Source: Nocardiopsis ansamitocini (GTDB lineage: Bacteria > Actinomycetota > Actinomycetes > Streptosporangiales > Streptosporangiaceae). From it: a DNA stretch of 64,000 nucleotides. The notes under the pieces were generated by a model. That model worked only from the letters and a program-made list of their open reading frames with translations, was not told where the DNA came from and searched no databases. The stretch is from positions 62,001 to 126,000 of the forward strand of contig NZ_BSQG01000005.1 in assembly GCF_030268225.1 (NCBI RefSeq), read 5' to 3'. A program made the position numbers and the translations under genes. Shown piece by piece: positions 54,857 to 63,368 of this stretch (positions are counted from its first letter, which is position 1; each line of letters opens with the position of its first letter).

Positions 54857-55669
54857 GTGGATGCGAGGACGCTGCACGAGATTGCAGCCATCACCGACCC
54901 GCTCGAAAGAGCCCGCGCGGCTTCAGCGGCAATGGGCACCCTTCAGGGCCAAAGCGTGGAGCTGTCCCGAATCCGTCGGGGCGCGATCGTGGACGCCCAG
55001 CAGGCCGGACAACGCCAGGACGACATCGCCCGGCACCTGGGCGTGACTCCCGGGCGCGTCAGCCAGATGAAGAAGGCCGGAGCCGGGCCGGAACACCAGG
55101 CCCCCGCCGGACCGCTGGGCCCACGGCCTCGAATCCTCGTACAACGTGCGCTGCCCACACCGCCCGCCACACGCGGATCCAAATCGCTGTACCTCACCGA
55201 GGCACAACAGCAGGGCTTGGAACCCAAACGCGAAATGCTCTACGTCGGACAAGAGCCGGCCAGCGAACACGTGGCCGCCGGCCTTGACGTCCACACCGGT
55301 GACGCGGTGATCGCACGCCGCAAGATGTTCTGGGCCAACGAGGTACCCGTACGCATCTCCACCAGCTATTTTCGCACCGACGTGGCAAAAGGCACCCGCC
55401 TGGACGGTGAGGGGTTCGTACTGCCCACCCTCCAGGCCGCGATCGAAGACCTGGGGCACCGGTTCAGCCACGCCACGGAGACACTGACCGCCCGACCGCC
55501 CACACCCTATGAAGCGGACCTATTGGACGTGCCAGGGGAATGGGTGGTGCAGGTGTTACGCGTCAGCGTCTCCACCGACGACGTTCCCATCCACGCACTG
55601 GAAACCATCTGCGCCGCGAGTCGCCACGTCTTCCCCATCGGCCAGGTCGCGGGCTCCGACCAGTTCTAG
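54857..55669 (+). CDS. Regulator joining a sigma-like HTH to a UTRA effector domain
   Basis: A 270-residue protein. Residues 1-80 resemble the small actinobacterial sigma-region-4-like DNA-binding proteins: DPLERARAASAA, then RRGAIVDAQQAGQRQD and DIARHLGVTPGRVSQMKKAG. Residues about 110-262 form a UTRA domain (YLTEAQQQGLEPKREML, VIARRKMFWANEVPVRISTSYF, LTARPPTPYEADLL, VVQVLRVSVSTDDVPIHA). UTRA normally follows a GntR winged helix, so this pairing is unusual. GAGGACGACCAGC precedes GTG 54857. It probably senses a small ligand and controls the divergent accessory genes. Confidence 0.82.
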   Translation: MDARTLHEIAAITDPLERARAASAAMGTLQGQSVELSRIRRGAIVDAQQAGQRQDDIARHLGVTPGRVSQMKKAGAGPEHQAPAGPLGPRPRILVQRALPTPPATRGSKSLYLTEAQQQGLEPKREMLYVGQEPASEHVAAGLDVHTGDAVIARRKMFWANEVPVRISTSYFRTDVAKGTRLDGEGFVLPTLQAAIEDLGHRFSHATETLTARPPTPYEADLLDVPGEWVVQVLRVSVSTDDVPIHALETICAASRHVFPIGQVAGSDQF

Positions 55670-55698
55670 CCCCAGGCCAGAAAAACATCCCCGGGAAA

Positions 55699-55734
55699 CA
55701 CGACGGCCCTCCGAAGACTCGGAGGGCCGTCGTG
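55699..55734 (+). terminator. Terminator of the UTRA regulator gene
   Basis: CACGACGGCCCTCCGA and TCGGAGGGCCGTCGTG form a 16-bp perfect stem around AGAC, starting 30 bases after the stop codon. No T tract follows. Confidence 0.75.
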
Positions 55735-55834
55735 CACATCCCTGGTGGAATGTTCCCGTCGCGAGCCTAGAGCAGCGAGACGATTGGACGAAAGTCCCCT
55801 CAGTAACGGGAAAGCTAGAGACAGTGGCCTAAAA

Positions 55835-56168
55835 CCACGTCTGCCGCATAAGCGGGGAGCACAGTCACGTCGTCGAGGTTGAGGGCGCCTTTCGGGGACC
55901 ATCCCCGCGTGCGCGGGGAGCACGGTCGAGCTGCACCTCGGCGGCCGCGTCCTCACGGGACCATCCCCGCGTGCGCGGGGAGCACAAATCGCCGGACCTC
56001 CCCCGATCGCGGCGCCTGGGACCATCCCCGCGTGCGCGGGGAGCACTGTGACCGCGGTGGTGGTGGCGTCTGTCTTGCCGGACCATCCCCGCGTGCGCGG
56101 GGAGCACTTTTTCTATCAGGATTTCGATAACTGCATCCAAGGACCATCCCCGCGTGCGCGGGGAGCAC
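55835..56168 (-). CRISPR. CRISPR array 3, same repeat family as array 1 (5 repeats plus one degenerate)
   Basis: Five 28-nt repeats start at 55896, 55958, 56019, 56080 and 56141 with 33-34-nt spacers. They are identical to the array 1 consensus (GGACCATCCCCGCG + TGCGCGGGGAGCAC). A degenerate copy at 55835-55862 keeps AGCGGGGAGCAC and lies exactly 33 nt left of the first full repeat. The leader is on the right and transcription is leftward. It is short, but all five full repeats are intact. Confidence 0.96.
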
Positions 56169-56233
56169 TCTTGTTGACCTGGGACTCTACCAGCGGGTAA
56201 CCGCTGTTTCATTCACTTGTCGAGAAAAGAACA
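56169..56233 (-). promoter_or_regulatory. Leader of CRISPR array 3
   Basis: Matches the array 1 leader at 64 of 65 positions, and similarity stops abruptly after that. It contains TGACCTGGGACT six bases from the repeat. Such conservation suggests active selection or a recent duplication. Confidence 0.85.
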
Positions 56234-56370
56234 CCCGACACGAAAAACCGCTTTCTTCACCAAAGACCATCAAGCATCCATCCCAGCAGAGGAACCGGAC
56301 AGCAGCACACGGGGACGCGGACGGGGCGAACCGTTCCTGCGCGGGTGGGGCGCATCAGCGCCCTCCGTGG

Positions 56371-57126
56371 TCAGCCCAGCCGCGCGCGCTCGCCGGCGAG
56401 TTCCGCCGCAGCGCGGACCGCTCCGTCGTGGAGCGGCCCGTGCCCGGGCAGGACCACGTCGGCCTCCAGGCCCGCCAGGACCGTCAGGGAGGCGCGCGCC
56501 GCGTCGCGATCGTGGTGGAACATCCCCGGCAACAGCTGCGGGCCGCTGACCCCGGAGGTCGGATGGCCGCTGACGAGCGCGTCCCCGCTGATCACGATGC
56601 CCGCGTCGGGCAGGTGGTAGGCGCTGTGCCCGAGGGTGTGACCGGGCGTGGCGACGGGGACCGGACGTCCGGGCAGGTCGAGCGCACCGGGCGCGGGGAA
56701 CGCCTCCGGCGCCGCGATCCGCACGTCCTTGGTGCCGCCCGACCCGACGGCCTTGAGCGCCCAGGGAAGCACACGGGGCCGCCACGCGTTGGCCAGGATC
56801 TGGCGCGGGGTGACCTGGTGCAGGAAGTCGCGGCGGGCATGGGGCACCTCCGCTTCGTGCATCAGGACCGGGGTTCCGTGCACCGAGCCGAACTCCTGGG
56901 CCGAGCCGATGTGGTCGGTGTGGGCGTGCGTGACGAGGATCGCTGCCACGTCGCCGGGCCGGCGGCCGATGGCGGCGAGCGACGCCAGCAGCCGGTCCCG
57001 GTCGCCGGGATACCCGGTGTCCACCAGGGTCACCGCCTCGCCCTCCGTCACCAGCACCCAGTTGGTGTCGCTGCCGCGGACGAGGAAGACCCCCGCACCG
57101 GCCTCGGTGATGTCATCGGCGTGCAC
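56371..57126 (-). CDS. MBL-fold metallo-hydrolase
   Basis: A 251-residue metallo-beta-lactamase-fold hydrolase. The metal-binding motif is THAHTDHIG. Further ligands lie in ATPGHTLGHSAYH, GDALV and LPGHGPLHDG. The family includes glyoxalase II-like thioesterases, lactonases and others, so the substrate is open. GTG 57126 yields the family N-terminus (HADDITEAGAGVFLVRG); the RBS is weak. Confidence 0.88.
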   Translation of the reverse strand: MHADDITEAGAGVFLVRGSDTNWVLVTEGEAVTLVDTGYPGDRDRLLASLAAIGRRPGDVAAILVTHAHTDHIGSAQEFGSVHGTPVLMHEAEVPHARRDFLHQVTPRQILANAWRPRVLPWALKAVGSGGTKDVRIAAPEAFPAPGALDLPGRPVPVATPGHTLGHSAYHLPDAGIVISGDALVSGHPTSGVSGPQLLPGMFHHDRDAARASLTVLAGLEADVVLPGHGPLHDGAVRAAAELAGERARLG

Positions 57127-57328
57127 TGGCCACCCGGATTCGTCTGAGGAAGGTCCGGCGGGGCGGCGACGTCCGGCCCCCGCCGCAGGACGGGTGCGAT
57201 TCTCCCACCGATCAGACGGGTGGGGCGGTGCGCGGCGGCCACCGGGCCACGGGTCCGTCAGCACACCGCGCCGGGCCGCCTGCGCGCCGGTGTTCCCACG
57301 GACGCAGGCCAATAGGTGCCCCGCCCGG

Positions 57329-57964
57329 TCACCCGGAGGCGTCGTCCGCCCCCGCGACCGCGCTCAACACCGCCACCAGGAAATCGGAGTCGGGGGCGAG
57401 GGGCAGCAGGTCCCAGGTGGACAGCACCAGATCCGGTTGCAGTCCCGCGTCGGCCGCGTCGACGAAGAACTGGTCGAAGGAGTAGCCCCGGCCCACGCCG
57501 CGGCCGAAACCCACCACCACCCGGCCGCGGTGCGCCAGGTGCGCGCGCAGCCGGCCCAGGATCGCGGACTGGGTCCCCGGAGCCGCGTAGGGCAGCACGT
57601 TCCCCGCGCACACGACGACGTCGAAGGGCTGCGGCACCCCCTCGGCGGGGAGGTCGAGCTCGGTCAGGTCACCGACCCGCCAGTCGAGGCCGGGACGGTC
57701 GGTGCGCGCCGCCTCGATCAGCGCCGGGTCGACGTCGACGCCCACGACCGTGTGGCCGCGGGCGGCCAGCTCGCCGCCGACGCGCCCCGAACCGCAGCCG
57801 GCGTCCAGCACCCGGGCGGAGCGGGCGAGCATGGCGTCGATCATGCGCGCCTCGCCCGCCAAGTCCTTTCCTTGCGCGGCCATGGCGCGAAACCGCTCCA
57901 CGTACCAGCGCGACCCGTCGGGGTCGGCCTGCGTCCGAACCTCCCAGTCGGTGATCTTGCGCAC
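57329..57964 (-). CDS. Class I SAM-dependent methyltransferase
   Basis: A 211-residue methyltransferase with the Rossmann motif I VLDAGCGSGRVGGELAARGH, the acidic second strand VVGVDVDPALIEAA, and motif FDVVVCAGNVLPYAAPG. The N-terminal 35 residues form a cap (WYVERFRAMAAQGKDLAGEARMID). The acceptor is unknown. GGGAGGGGACGC before GTG 57964 is a good RBS. Confidence 0.88.
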   Translation of the reverse strand: MRKITDWEVRTQADPDGSRWYVERFRAMAAQGKDLAGEARMIDAMLARSARVLDAGCGSGRVGGELAARGHTVVGVDVDPALIEAARTDRPGLDWRVGDLTELDLPAEGVPQPFDVVVCAGNVLPYAAPGTQSAILGRLRAHLAHRGRVVVGFGRGVGRGYSFDQFFVDAADAGLQPDLVLSTWDLLPLAPDSDFLVAVLSAVAGADDASG

Positions 57965-58193
57965 GCGTCCCCTCCCTGGTGCCGGGTTCCCACCGGCCAG
58001 CTGTTCGGGGTGCCACGGTAACGGATCGCCCTTCGCGGCCCGACAGGCGGTCGCGCCCGGCCGGACCGGCCCTGCCCGAACGGGGTTCGAGCGACCGTCA
58101 GCGGGCAGTGCGACAATCTGAAGGGGCGGCATCACGGGCGCGACAGCACCCGCCCCACCACTCCCCGCCCCCGCCCCGAGAAAGGCCCCCGTC

Positions 58194-58505
58194 ATGGATC
58201 GGACCACAACGGCTCTCGTCGTGGGCGCCGTGATCATCTTCGCGGTCACCCTCGTGATCGCCGTCATGCTGGGCTTCCGCCTCTTCCGCACCTGGCGCAT
58301 GCTGTCGTCGGGTCCCGTCCCGGTCAGCGGGAAAGTCGCCTTCTACGGAGCGCTGATCTACCTCGTCTCCCCCGTCGACCTGCTCCCCGACCCCATCCTG
58401 ATCGACGACATCGGCGTCCTGTTGGGGGCCATCACCTACGTCGGCGGTCTCGTCGGCAAGAACGCCTCCGCGAAACGGCAGCCCACCCCGTCGGTAGAGC
58501 ACTAG
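58194..58505 (+). CDS. DUF1232 (YkvA-like) membrane protein
   Basis: A 103-residue protein with an N-terminal hydrophobic helix (about 8-28) and the DUF1232 block YLVSPVDLLPDPILIDDIGVLLGAI. The family is small and membrane-bound with no defined activity. The tail is short and polar. Confidence 0.87.
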   Translation: MDRTTTALVVGAVIIFAVTLVIAVMLGFRLFRTWRMLSSGPVPVSGKVAFYGALIYLVSPVDLLPDPILIDDIGVLLGAITYVGGLVGKNASAKRQPTPSVEH

Positions 58506-58647
58506 CCGAGGGCACCGGGGCGGTCTCCGCGTCGGCGCACCCGCGCGGCCGGGCGGCCGGCCGTGCCCGCCCCGGCCCTTCTCAGGGGCCCGCTCCCCTC
58601 CCCCGACAGGCCGTGATCCGGCCCCGTCACCGCCGTCCACCGCGCCC

Positions 58648-58676
58648 GTGAACCTGACAGGTTCTGTCAGGTTCAC
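58648..58676. promoter_or_regulatory. 29-bp palindromic operator of the WYL regulator gene
   Basis: GTGAACCTGACAG and CTGTCAGGTTCAC are perfect 13-base inverted arms around GTT. The site ends 16 bases before the regulator's ATG, so bound protein would cover the promoter or the first bases of the transcript. Autoregulation is likely. Confidence 0.75.
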
Positions 58677-58692
58677 CGGGCAGACTTGCCGT

Positions 58693-59673
58693 ATGCGCGC
58701 AAGCCGACTGCTCTCCCTGCTCCTGCTGCTGCAAAACCGCGGGCGCCTCACCGCCGGGCAACTCGCGGCGGAACTGGAGGTCTCGGAGCGGACCATCTAC
58801 CGCGACGTGGAATCCCTCAGCGCGTCGGGCATCCCCGTCTACGCCGAACGCGGCGCGGGGGGCGGCTATCGACTGCTGGACGGCTACCGGACCCGGCTGA
58901 CCGGGCTGACCAGTGGGGAAGCCGAATCGCTGTTCCTCTCGGCCGTCCCGCACGCGGCCGCCGAACTGGGCCTGGGCGCGGAGATGGCCGCGGCGAACCT
59001 GAAGGTGCTGGCGGCGATGCCCGAGAGCCTGCGCGGACGCGCCGAACGGGTGCGCGGCCGGTTCCACCTGGACTCCCCCGCGTGGTTCCGCGAGGCCGAC
59101 CACGCACCGCACCTCGCCTCGATCGCCACGGCCGTCTGGGAGGAGCAGGTCCTGCGGGTGCGCTACCGGCGGTGGGGCAAGGAGGCCGCCGAGCGCACCA
59201 TCGCCCCGCTGGGCCTGGTCCTCAAGAGCGGGCTGTGGTACCTCGTCGCGCTTCCCTTCCCCGCTCCGGACGGCGGCGGCCCGCGCACCTACCGGGCGTC
59301 GCGAGTCGACAGCGTCGAGGCGACCGGGACGCGGTTCGAACGACCGGGGGACTTCGACCTCATCGACTACTGGACGGACTGGTCGCGCGCGTTCGAGAAG
59401 ACCGTCTACACCGCGACCGCGCGGGTGCGCATCACCCCCGAGGGGCGCGATCTGGTCCGCGAGGTCGGGCCGCCCGCGCTGCGGCCGGCCCTGGACGCCG
59501 CACACGAGTGCGCGGACGGACGGCTGGAGGCCGTGCTGCCGATCGAGTCGGTCCACCACGCGAGTGTGGAGTTCGCCCAGTGGGGGCCGCTCCTGGAGGT
59601 CCTGGAACCGGCGGAACTGCGGACCCGGATGGCAGAGTCCGCCCGCGCGACCGCGCGGCTCTACGAGAACTGA
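58693..59673 (+). CDS. WYL-domain transcriptional regulator
   Basis: A 326-residue regulator of the YafY/PafB type. The HTH is residues 1-55 (LLLLLQNRGRLTAGQLAAELEVSERTIYRDVESL) followed by GGGYRLLDGYRTRLTGLT. The WYL domain lies at about 140-230 (LGLVLKSGLWYLVALP, YRASRVDSVEATG), and a WCX-like domain ends the protein. WYL proteins sense nucleic acids or ligands in stress and defence. ATG 58693 lies just after the palindrome; the last codons overlap the convergent DUF817 gene by 13 bases. Confidence 0.9.
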   Translation: MRASRLLSLLLLLQNRGRLTAGQLAAELEVSERTIYRDVESLSASGIPVYAERGAGGGYRLLDGYRTRLTGLTSGEAESLFLSAVPHAAAELGLGAEMAAANLKVLAAMPESLRGRAERVRGRFHLDSPAWFREADHAPHLASIATAVWEEQVLRVRYRRWGKEAAERTIAPLGLVLKSGLWYLVALPFPAPDGGGPRTYRASRVDSVEATGTRFERPGDFDLIDYWTDWSRAFEKTVYTATARVRITPEGRDLVREVGPPALRPALDAAHECADGRLEAVLPIESVHHASVEFAQWGPLLEVLEPAELRTRMAESARATARLYEN

Positions 59674-60509
59674 CCGCCCGCGTGCGCGGAACGGTCCACA
59701 AGAGGGGCGGGCTCGGAGCTGCGCAGGGAGGCCACCAGCACGAAGGACACCGTCACCAGCAGCGCCCAGGCACCGAACTTGTCCGGGTGGACCATGGCCC
59801 AGGCGTCCACCTGGTCGGGGTAGCGCCAGGCGCCCAGGAAGGTCGAGACGTTCTCGGCCAGCCAGAGGAAGAAGCCGATGAGGACGAACGACAGCGCCAG
59901 CGGCATCCGGTAGCGCACCCGCCCAACGGTGAAGTGCACCCATGAGCCCCAGGTCACCGCGACCATCACGACCGCCAGGAGCATCCGGGCGTCGGGCAGC
60001 CAGTGGTGGGTGAGGAAATTGGCGTAGACGGCCGCCGCGACGACCGCCATGGCGCGCGAACGGTAGTCCGTCAGGGCCAGGTCCAGCAGCCGCCAGGCGC
60101 GGACCACGTAACTGCCCACGGCCGCGTACATGAATCCGCTGTAAAGCGGGACGCCGCCGACCATGGTGAGGGCCTGTTCGGGGTAGGACCACGACCCCAT
60201 GTGCACCTTGAACAGCTCGAACACCAGGCCCACGACGTGGAAGCCGAGAATGGCCAGGATCTCGCGTCCGGTCTCCAGCTTCAGCAGCCAGAACACCGCC
60301 GTGACCCCGACGAGGTAGACCAGCAGCGCGTCGTAGCGGGCCACCGGCAACGGCAGGACCGTGGAGAGCCCCAGGCCGACGAAGACGCACACCGCGAACG
60401 CGCACGCCCTGGCCTGGAGCACGCCGAAACGCACCAGCTGGGCCGCGAGAAGCCCCGCCGGCCCGCGACGCCCGATCCGCTCCAGCACCGTCCCACGCGG
60501 TCCCGGCAT
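59661..60509 (-). CDS. DUF817 integral membrane protein
   Basis: A 282-residue protein with about eight hydrophobic helices and the DUF817 blocks ELFKVHMGSWSYPE, GVPLYSGFMYAAVGSYVVRAWRLL, NFLTHHWLPDAR and WLAENVSTFLGAWRYPDQ. Function unknown. GAGGGGCGCGG precedes ATG 60509. Convergent with the WYL regulator gene. Confidence 0.88.
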   Translation of the reverse strand: MPGPRGTVLERIGRRGPAGLLAAQLVRFGVLQARACAFAVCVFVGLGLSTVLPLPVARYDALLVYLVGVTAVFWLLKLETGREILAILGFHVVGLVFELFKVHMGSWSYPEQALTMVGGVPLYSGFMYAAVGSYVVRAWRLLDLALTDYRSRAMAVVAAAVYANFLTHHWLPDARMLLAVVMVAVTWGSWVHFTVGRVRYRMPLALSFVLIGFFLWLAENVSTFLGAWRYPDQVDAWAMVHPDKFGAWALLVTVSFVLVASLRSSEPAPLVDRSAHAGGQFS

Positions 60510-60560
60510 CCGCGCCCCTCCCCCTCGCTCGGTCACCGGGGAGCACGTTAGTCCTCGGCG

Positions 60561-60600
60561 ACCGTGCGGCGGGAGGGGGCTGCCCCTCCCGCCGCACGGT
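60561..60600 (-). terminator. Terminator of the Ser/Thr kinase gene
   Basis: ACCGTGCGGCGGGAGGGG pairs perfectly with CCCCTCCCGCCGCACGGT (18 bp) around a four-base loop. It lies 71 bases beyond the kinase stop and upstream of the DUF817 gene. Confidence 0.75.
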
Positions 60601-60670
60601 CGGGCCGCAAGCGGCCATCTGCGAACCGAACGGGACGCCGCGGCATCGGGCGCGGGCCGCGGGGGCTGCG

Positions 60671-62506
60671 CTAGAACCAGCCGAAGTACCAGAGACCGCA
60701 GTTGGTGCCCACGATCACCGCGAGCGCCAGCATGATGCCGGTGACGAAGGAGGTGCGCAGCGAGCGCACCAGGTACTCCAGCCCGATGACGTTGTTGAGC
60801 AGGAAGTAGCCGAGGCACAGGGCCTGGAAGAAGCCGTCCCAGGTCATGATCCCCGCGTACCACCAACCGGAGCCGGTGTAGACGTCGGTGGTGGCGAACC
60901 ATTCCCAGGCCAGCGATCCGGCCCAGCCCAACGGGATCTGGATGAGGGGGATGATCAGCAGCGGGATGAGCTTGACGAAGCCCCAGAGGTCGGGCTGGTC
61001 GGCGCTGCGCCGCTCCGACCGCATCCGCTCCCGGTGCGCGCGCTCGGCCTCCTGCTCGCGGCGCTGCTCCTGACGGCGTTCCCGGTCACGACGGCGCCGC
61101 TCCTGCTCCTCCTGTTGCTGCTGTTGCTCGTAGCGCATCCGCTCCTCGTCCTGGCGGCGGCGCTGCTCCTGCTGGCGGCGCTGTTCGGCGCGGTCCTGCT
61201 CCTCGTAGCCGCGTCCCTGCCCCGCACGGCGCGACCCCCGGTAGAGGTCGGAGAACGCCTCGTCGTCGGAGGGCGACTCCTGCGCACCGCGCGTGCCGTA
61301 CCCCGTGTCCGCGCCGCGCCCGGTGGCGGGCAGTGCGGCGGTGGGAGGCGTCTGACCGCCGGTCTGCTGGCCGTAGGCGGCGGTCGGCGGGACCTGGCCG
61401 CCGGTGGGGCCGTAGCCGGTCTGTTGACCGTAGGCGGCGGTGGGGGCCGCGGGGGCACCGGTGGGGCCGGCCCCCATCCCCATCACCGAGGTGGCGCCCT
61501 GGTCGCCGCCGTAGGTACCCGGCTGGCCGGCGACCCGGGTGGCCTGGTGGTTGCCCAGCATCTCGGTGGCGGCCTGGGGTCCGGAGCCCAGTGCGACGGT
61601 GGCACCGTCGGCGCCCGGTGTCAGGGGCGCGCCGCTGAGGGCCGCGTTGACCTTGGCCACCTGCTCCTGCACACCGTGCATGAACTGCGGCGGCAGCCAG
61701 GAGGTGCCGGCGGGAACGTCGCCGAGGGCGTCCAGCACGTCACCGGGGCCGGGGCGGTAGCGCTCGTCCTTGGACAGGCAGGCCGCCACCAGGCGCTGGA
61801 GCGCCGGGGGCACCTTGGACAGGTCGGGCTCGTTCTGCAGGATGCGCATGACCATGGTCGGCATGGCGCCCTCGCCGAAGGGGCCGATCCCGCCGGCCGC
61901 GTAGGCCAGCACCGCACCGTAGGCGAAGACGTCGCTCTTGGGGGTGAGGTGCGCGCCCTGGATCTGCTCGGGCGACATGAACCCGGGCGTGCCGATGATG
62001 GACTGGGTGGCCGCGGTGCCCTCGGTGGCGCGGGCGATACCGAAATCGATGACCCGGGGGCCGTCCTCGGCCAGCAGGACGTTGGCCGGCTTGAGGTCGC
62101 GGTGGATCAGCCCGACGCGGTGGATCTCGTTGAGGGCCTCGGCCAGGCTCGCGGCCAGGACCCGCAGACTGGCCTCGGGCAGTGGGCCGTGGGCCTGGAC
62201 CGCCTCGTCCAAGGGGAGCGAGGGGACGTAGGAGGTGACCAGCCAGGGCACCTCACCCTCGGGGTCGGCGTCGATCACCGGCGCGGTGAAAGCACCGCTG
62301 ACCTGCCGCGCGGCCGTGACCTCGCGTCCGAAGCGCTGCCGGAAGGACTCGTCGGTGGCGAGGTGCGGATGGATGCGCTTGATCGCGACCGCCCGCCCAC
62401 CGGCGGAACGGCCGAAGAACACCTGGCCCATCCCCCCGGCGCCCAGCCGTCCGATCAGCCGGTACCGGCCGATCCGTTCCGGGTCGCCGTTTTCCAGTGG
62501 GCCCAC
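60671..62506 (-). CDS. Membrane Ser/Thr protein kinase with Q/R-rich linker
   Basis: A 611-residue Hanks-type kinase. The N-terminal kinase domain has the P-loop GAGGMG at 22-27, Lys 43 (AIK), HRDLKPAN with Asp 137, and DFG at 154-156. A Gly/Gln/Pro-rich low-complexity linker follows (about 300-420), then a charged Glu/Arg/Gln coiled-coil-like stretch (about 440-510). The protein ends in roughly four hydrophobic helices without any extracellular PASTA or sensor domain. GGAGG lies just before GTG 62506. It may phosphorylate targets near the membrane; the substrate is unknown. Confidence 0.92.
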   Translation of the reverse strand: MGPLENGDPERIGRYRLIGRLGAGGMGQVFFGRSAGGRAVAIKRIHPHLATDESFRQRFGREVTAARQVSGAFTAPVIDADPEGEVPWLVTSYVPSLPLDEAVQAHGPLPEASLRVLAASLAEALNEIHRVGLIHRDLKPANVLLAEDGPRVIDFGIARATEGTAATQSIIGTPGFMSPEQIQGAHLTPKSDVFAYGAVLAYAAGGIGPFGEGAMPTMVMRILQNEPDLSKVPPALQRLVAACLSKDERYRPGPGDVLDALGDVPAGTSWLPPQFMHGVQEQVAKVNAALSGAPLTPGADGATVALGSGPQAATEMLGNHQATRVAGQPGTYGGDQGATSVMGMGAGPTGAPAAPTAAYGQQTGYGPTGGQVPPTAAYGQQTGGQTPPTAALPATGRGADTGYGTRGAQESPSDDEAFSDLYRGSRRAGQGRGYEEQDRAEQRRQQEQRRRQDEERMRYEQQQQQEEQERRRRDRERRQEQRREQEAERAHRERMRSERRSADQPDLWGFVKLIPLLIIPLIQIPLGWAGSLAWEWFATTDVYTGSGWWYAGIMTWDGFFQALCLGYFLLNNVIGLEYLVRSLRTSFVTGIMLALAVIVGTNCGLWYFGWF

Positions 62507-62972
62507 GCTTGACCTCCGCTTGATCCGCTGTGTATCCGCTGTGCCGTCGAAACCCTTGCGATCGTAACGAAGGCGATGGCTTCCTCGGGTCGGGCCGGGC
62601 CGCGGTGACGCCGATCCCGCGGTGCGAACGGCCGCGGGTCCACGCCTTCTCCCAGGTGGCGGCCGAACCCGCCGATCTACTCCGCTGGGCACGGCCGGGG
62701 CACGGGTGACGCGTGGCTACGGCTGTGATCGCGGAGGCGATCCAGGAAAGGCATCGGAGCGACCGCGACCGGTTGCGGGCCCGACTCTTCGTCGATGGCC
62801 GGCGCGGTGCGAGTACGGCCCGCGCTCGACGAGCAGCAGCGCTGACGGCCCCGTCCGGTCGGCGACCGGATCGGGGGTGTTGGTGCACGATACCGGAATT
62901 GCGGCCCGTGATCGTCCGGCGATGGACTGCCGGGAAAGGTACGCGATGGAACCGCTGCCTTTACGGCGTAGA
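62507..62972. other. Region between the kinase start and the Rv3235-like gene
   Basis: About 465 bases upstream of the kinase gene and downstream of the Rv3235-like gene. It probably holds the kinase promoter; nothing else was recognised. Confidence 0.45.
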
Positions 62973-63368
62973 TCATACCCGCCTCTGCCGGGCACCGAGG
63001 TCGGTCTCGATGTGGGTGCACAGCCAGCCGCTCTCGGTGAAGGCGATGCGCATGGCCAGTGCCCGGTGCCGGGCCCCGCAGGCGACGATCCCGCTGACCT
63101 CGGCCACTCCCGGCACCGGGCAGCGCAGGCGGGCGGCGCGCAGCCGGGGGCGGACCGCACCCGCGTAGCCGCCGGTACGCAGCCGCAGACTGCGGTACGC
63201 CTGTTCGGAGAGCATGGACCGCAACTGGCCGGCGCTGCGGTGCCCGCCCAGGACCTCCACCACGCACTGGGCGAACAGCGACAGGTCGACCCCGGTGCGG
63301 ACCCGCCCCCGGTGCACGCCCCCGGCACCGGCTCGGTCGCACCGGCCGTACTGCGCCTCGACTGACAT
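62973..63368 (-). CDS. Rv3235-family (DUF6459-like) protein
   Basis: A 131-residue protein with LSLFAQCVVEVLGGHRSAGQLRSMLSEQAYRSL and the later RLRCPVPGVAEVSGIVACGARHRALAMRI, the pattern of the Rv3235-like actinobacterial family. The function is not established. It lies divergent from a glycerophosphodiesterase gene. The start at ATG 63368 is the natural one. Confidence 0.75.
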   Translation of the reverse strand: MSVEAQYGRCDRAGAGGVHRGRVRTGVDLSLFAQCVVEVLGGHRSAGQLRSMLSEQAYRSLRLRTGGYAGAVRPRLRAARLRCPVPGVAEVSGIVACGARHRALAMRIAFTESGWLCTHIETDLGARQRRV

